Origin: Methyloprofundus sp.
GTDB lineage: Bacteria > Pseudomonadota > Gammaproteobacteria > Methylococcales > Methylomonadaceae
Length of the DNA: 8,863 nt
Assembly: GCA_030619185.1 (NCBI GenBank)
Contig: JAUXBW010000084.1
Location: forward strand, 1 to 8,863
Direction of reading: 5' to 3'
Below, in pieces: positions 5,497 to 8,863 of the stretch. The number at the start of each line of letters is the position of its first letter. Position 1 is the first letter of the stretch. The notes below the pieces were generated by a model. It made no database searches and had not been told where the DNA came from. It was given only the letters and a program-made list of their open reading frames with translations. A program made the position numbers and the translations under genes.

Positions 5497-5508
5497 CGAT
5501 TTTATAGA

Positions 5509-6915
5509 ATGGTGTATATGGCAGAATTTTTATTAAATGAACAGAGCATTACGCAGGGTTTAAGCGCAGGAATGGTTTTACTTGATTTCCTGCGTACAGA
5601 GCAAAAACTAACCGGCACCCGAGAGGCTTGCCGGGAAGGTGATTGCGGTGCTTGTCTGGTACTGTCAGGGCAGTTTATTAATGGCATTATGCATTATCAG
5701 CCTGTAAATAGTTGTCTGCTGCCTATAGGTTTGGTGCATGGGCGGCATATCGTCAGTATTGAGGGGCTTAATGGGAGCCAATTAAATCCAGTGCAGCAAA
5801 TTCTCGTGCAACAGGGAGCCATTCAGTGCGGTTTTTGTACTTCTGGCTTATTGATGGCAATAACCGCCTATTTACTTAATGCACCAAATTCATCAAGAGT
5901 ATTAGCGCAGGATGCAGTGAGTGCTAATCTTTGTCGTTGTACCGGATATGCGGGTATTAAACGCGCCCTTAAGAAAATATGTCAAAGCTTTGACCTTAGC
6001 CAGTCTAGGCCTGCTGAGCGGGTAGCTAATTTAATACAATGGGGTATTCTGCCCGCTTATTTTGCCGATATTCCACAACGCTTAGCGGCATTGCCAGAGC
6101 AAGTGTGTTTAACGGAACATACTGCAATCCAGGTAGCAGGCGGAACAGATTTATTTGTGCAACAGGCAGAGCAACTTGCCTGGCAAAATCTGTCTTTTAT
6201 CAAGCAGCCTGAAAGTATTTTTATTGAACAACAACAGTGTATTATTTCCGCGACAACACGTATTGAAACCTTAAGACAGTCTGAGTACATGCAGGCCCTA
6301 TATCCGCAAATAGTCGATGATTTTAAGTTGATTTGCTCTTTGCCGATACGCCAGCAAGCAAGTATTGGCGGTAATATTGCCAATGCCTCACCTATCGGTG
6401 ATTTAAGTGTTTTCTTTCTGGCACTGGATGCCGAGCTTGCCCTCTGTTCACCGACAACAAAACGTAAGCTAGCCCTGCGAAACTTTTTTAACAGCTACAA
6501 ACAGCTTGATTTGCAGGCAGATGAATTAATTAGCAATATCTGCTTTCATTGCCCTGAACAGCCATTACGAATAAGCTTTGAAAAAGTAAGCAAACGTACT
6601 CACCTGGATATTGCCAGTGTTAATTCTGCAATGAGTCTGATGCTGCATGAAACCAGCTTTAAACAGATTCATATCGCCGTCGGGGGTGTTGCTGCTATTC
6701 CGCTTTATTTAGAAAAGACCTGTGCTTTTTTGGCTGATAAAAAGATAACAAGCCTCTTGTTGCAACAAGCCTTAGATATTGCTCAGACAGAAATTTCACC
6801 ACTTTCCGATATACGCGGGAGTGCTAAATATAAACGTCTCTTAGTCAGGCAGTTATTAATTGCTCACTGGCTTAAGTTATTGCCTGACTATGTGAGCTGG
6901 GAGGATTTTCTATGA
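5509..6915 (+). CDS. xdhA: Xanthine dehydrogenase small subunit XdhA (2Fe-2S and FAD)
   Basis: The 468 residues carry the electron-transfer half of a two-subunit bacterial xanthine dehydrogenase. Residues 1-75 form a plant-type ferredoxin domain with ligands C41, C46, C49 (CREGDCGAC) and C69. A second 2Fe-2S helical domain has C107, C110 (QCGFC) and C142, C144 (CRC), so all eight cluster cysteines are present. The FAD-binding domain follows, with VAGGTDL (209-215) and SIGGNIANASPIGDL (285-299), and a flavoprotein C-terminal domain with SKRTHLDIASV (361-371) and RGSAKYKRLL (436-445). Electrons from the molybdenum centre in XdhB pass through these clusters to FAD and NAD+. Two ATGs (5509 and 5518) are possible; the second, MAEFLLN, matches the family start better, and neither has a clear Shine-Dalgarno. 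The stop overlaps the xdhB start (ATGA), indicating coupled translation. Confidence 0.94.
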   Translation: MVYMAEFLLNEQSITQGLSAGMVLLDFLRTEQKLTGTREACREGDCGACLVLSGQFINGIMHYQPVNSCLLPIGLVHGRHIVSIEGLNGSQLNPVQQILVQQGAIQCGFCTSGLLMAITAYLLNAPNSSRVLAQDAVSANLCRCTGYAGIKRALKKICQSFDLSQSRPAERVANLIQWGILPAYFADIPQRLAALPEQVCLTEHTAIQVAGGTDLFVQQAEQLAWQNLSFIKQPESIFIEQQQCIISATTRIETLRQSEYMQALYPQIVDDFKLICSLPIRQQASIGGNIANASPIGDLSVFFLALDAELALCSPTTKRKLALRNFFNSYKQLDLQADELISNICFHCPEQPLRISFEKVSKRTHLDIASVNSAMSLMLHETSFKQIHIAVGGVAAIPLYLEKTCAFLADKKITSLLLQQALDIAQTEISPLSDIRGSAKYKRLLVRQLLIAHWLKLLPDYVSWEDFL

Positions 6916-8863
6916 ATCAGGATAGTGAACTCCATGCGCAAGGCAAAGCCCTGTTTATAGATGACCTGCCACTCACGGACGATACCTTACATGCATTCCC
7001 GCTGGTTTCTACTATCGCCCATGGAGAAATCAAAGCAATTGATTTTAAAGCAGCATTAGCCCTGCCTGGGCTTATTAAAATTTTGACAGCTAGTGATATT
7101 CCCGGGATTAATCAAATCGGTAATATTGCCCCCGATGAAGTTTTACTGGCTGACGGTGAGGTTGTTTATCAGGGCCAGCCTATTGCTATTATGCTGGCTA
7201 CTACCGCTAAAATAGCGCGACAGGCTGCAGCATTATGCGTTGTTGAGTATCAGGAATTAACCGCTGTTTTTGATGCAAGAGAGGCGGATCGACGGGGTAT
7301 GTATATTTCACCACCACGCAGTTTTTCGCTGGGTGATGTTGACTTGCGCTGGCAGACTTGTGATGTGCTTGTGGAAGACAGCGCAGATACAGGTGCACAG
7401 GAACATGTTTATCTGGAAACCCAAACGGCGATTGCATACCCCCTGGAAAATGCACAATTAAAAATCATCTCTGCAACTCAGTCGCCCGGTATGGTGCAGC
7501 GTATCATCGCACGGGTTTTAAAGTGTGCGATGCATAAAATAGAAGTTGATGTGTTGCGTTTGGGGGGTGGGTTTGGTGGCAAGGAAGAGCAGGCAACGCC
7601 CTGGGCCGTTATGGTGGCCTTAGCTGCTAGCAAAACGCAACAACCCGTAAAAATTGCGCTAAGTCGTAGCGAAGATATGCGCTTTACGGGTAAACGGCAT
7701 CCTTATAGTGCCGATTTTAAGCTGGGTCTCACTAAGGCGGGTAAGATTCTGGCTTATGAAGTGTCTTATTATCAGAATGCCGGAGCACTGGCTGATTTGT
7801 CTCTGTCTATTCTGGAACGCTCCTTATTACATGCCAGTAATAGTTATTATATTGCCAATATTCGCGCTAATGCGATGAGTTGTCGTACTAATCTGCCTCC
7901 TAATACTGCATTTCGCGGTTTTGGCGCACCTCAGGCGATGTTTATTCTGGAATGTGCCATTTTTAAAGCGGCACAGCAAATGCAGGTTGATGCCTCTTAT
8001 ATTCAGCAGCAGAATCTAATGCAGGATGGCGATATTTTTCCCTATGGTATGGTAGCTAAAGAGAATCATAGCAATATCAGCTGGCAGCAGTTACATCAGG
8101 ACTTTGCTTTGCAACAGCGGCAGCAGCAGATTGAGTCGTTTAATAAGTCTCATAAGTTAGAAAAAAAGGCACTGGCAATCATGCCAGTGTGCTTTGGTAT
8201 TGCCTTTAATGCTTTTTTTCTCAATCAGGCGGATGCTTTAGTGCATATTTATAATGATGGCAGTGTCAGTATTAGTTGTGGTGCAGTAGAAATGGGGCAG
8301 GGAGTCAACGTCAAATTATGCAATATTGCGGCCCAGCTCTTTGCAATCGACCCTGAACGCATAAAACTAGAAAGCACCAATACCACGCGAATTGCCAATA
8401 TGTCACCAACTTCTGCAAGCACTGGTGCGGACCTGAATGGGCAGGCGATACGTATTGCCTGCGAGCAAATTATGCAACGCTTAAAGCAACTGGCGGCAGA
8501 AATTCTAGTGGCTGATCCTGGGTGTATCAGTTTCAGCAATGAGCGCGTTTATATAGCCGGAAAAGCCAGCAATCTCGATTGGCAAACACTTATTACACAG
8601 GCCTATATGGCGCGTTGTGCCTTATCCGCTCAAGCACATTATGCCACGCCACACTTGAGCTTTAACCTGAAAGCTGAAAAGGGTGAACCGTTTGCGTATC
8701 ATGTTTATGGCTGTGCAGCGGTTGAAGTGACAGTAGATTGTCTGCGCGGGCGTTATCGGCTTGACAGTGTGTGCATTATTCATGATATAGGTCAGAGTCT
8801 GGCACCAGAAATAGACCGGGGGCAGATAGAAGGCGCGGTTGTACAAGGCCTAGGCTGGATGAC
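6912..8863 (+). CDS. xdhB: Xanthine dehydrogenase large subunit XdhB (molybdopterin; partial, runs off right edge)
   Basis: The frame is open from ATG 6912 to the window end: 650 codons of an expected 770 or so. It has the aldehyde oxidase/xanthine dehydrogenase a/b hammerhead domain (about 8-120) followed by the molybdopterin-binding domain. LGGGFGGKE (217-225) supplies Glu225, equivalent to bovine Glu802; LERSLL (301-306) supplies Arg303, equivalent to bovine Arg880; AFRGFG (333-338) supplies Arg335 and the substrate-stacking Phe337; GAVEMGQG (457-464) and TSASTGADLNGQ (500-511) are cofactor-contact blocks. Together these favour hypoxanthine/xanthine over aldehydes as substrate. Phe432 matches bovine Phe1009, but the next residue is Asn433 rather than Thr1010. 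The catalytic Glu (bovine Glu1261) lies beyond the edge, as would any xdhC maturation gene. The incompleteness is due to the window boundary. Confidence 0.94.
   Translation, partial: MNQDSELHAQGKALFIDDLPLTDDTLHAFPLVSTIAHGEIKAIDFKAALALPGLIKILTASDIPGINQIGNIAPDEVLLADGEVVYQGQPIAIMLATTAKIARQAAALCVVEYQELTAVFDAREADRRGMYISPPRSFSLGDVDLRWQTCDVLVEDSADTGAQEHVYLETQTAIAYPLENAQLKIISATQSPGMVQRIIARVLKCAMHKIEVDVLRLGGGFGGKEEQATPWAVMVALAASKTQQPVKIALSRSEDMRFTGKRHPYSADFKLGLTKAGKILAYEVSYYQNAGALADLSLSILERSLLHASNSYYIANIRANAMSCRTNLPPNTAFRGFGAPQAMFILECAIFKAAQQMQVDASYIQQQNLMQDGDIFPYGMVAKENHSNISWQQLHQDFALQQRQQQIESFNKSHKLEKKALAIMPVCFGIAFNAFFLNQADALVHIYNDGSVSISCGAVEMGQGVNVKLCNIAAQLFAIDPERIKLESTNTTRIANMSPTSASTGADLNGQAIRIACEQIMQRLKQLAAEILVADPGCISFSNERVYIAGKASNLDWQTLITQAYMARCALSAQAHYATPHLSFNLKAEKGEPFAYHVYGCAAVEVTVDCLRGRYRLDSVCIIHDIGQSLAPEIDRGQIEGAVVQGLGWM

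Noticed and set aside
6057..6383. Minus-strand Cys-rich 108-codon ORF
   Set aside because: Antisense to the XdhA FAD domain; the many Cys are reverse complements of Gln/Ala-rich codons in the real gene.
8249..8539. Minus-strand 96-codon ORF opposite xdhB
   Set aside because: Antisense to conserved molybdopterin-domain blocks; no recognisable domain or ribosome site.
6912..8863. xdhB as a pseudogene because it has no stop or C-terminus
   Set aside because: The frame is uninterrupted and ends exactly at the window edge; the missing roughly 120 residues are simply outside.
6912..8863. Aldehyde oxidase or CO dehydrogenase large subunit instead of xanthine dehydrogenase
   Set aside because: Glu225 and Arg303, the purine-binding pair, are both present, and the split FeS/FAD plus Mo subunit order is that of XdhAB.

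Overview
The window looks like chromosomal core sequence of a gammaproteobacterium. The evidence is the gene order nagZ, then a hypoxanthine-guanine phosphoribosyltransferase, then a PA3004-type nucleoside phosphorylase, which as I recall it is pseudomonad/oceanospirillad-like. An outer-membrane lytic transglycosylase of the MltF type, YicC, and a two-subunit bacterial xanthine dehydrogenase point the same way. Base composition is moderately AT-rich by eye. I cannot name the genus. I see no transposase, phage gene, CRISPR array, tRNA or rRNA.

Layout. Positions 2-235 (+) are the open-ended 3' end of an unidentified coding frame. Positions 236-501 are non-coding and hold a perfect 12-bp inverted repeat and a short direct repeat. 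Positions 502 to about 3903 carry a four-gene minus-strand cluster. In transcription order these are nagZ, hypoxanthine-guanine phosphoribosyltransferase (overlapping nagZ by 11 bp), a 181-bp gap with a dRS3-like palindrome, S-methyl-5'-thioinosine phosphorylase, and yicC 10 bp further on. The region from about 3904 to 4125 is a divergent promoter region with two stem-loop-forming inverted repeats and candidate promoters on both strands. Then come three plus-strand genes: mltF (4126-5481), xdhA (5509-6915) and xdhB (from 6912, overlapping xdhA by ATGA and running off the right edge at codon 650).

How the genes work together. Two themes interleave. In peptidoglycan turnover, MltF releases 1,6-anhydro-muropeptides at the outer membrane and cytosolic NagZ trims GlcNAc from the recycled products; the two genes are divergent and share one control region. 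In 6-oxopurine metabolism, the phosphorylase would release hypoxanthine from methylthioinosine, the phosphoribosyltransferase would salvage hypoxanthine to IMP, and xanthine dehydrogenase would oxidise it to xanthine and urate. Salvage and catabolism of the same base are therefore encoded within a few kilobases, on opposite strands.

I found no convincing novel system. The items most worth a second look are the palindromes in the nagZ/mltF control region, the perfect inverted repeat at 378-407, an Asn at an otherwise Thr active-site position in XdhB, and the 6-oxopurine signature of the phosphorylase.
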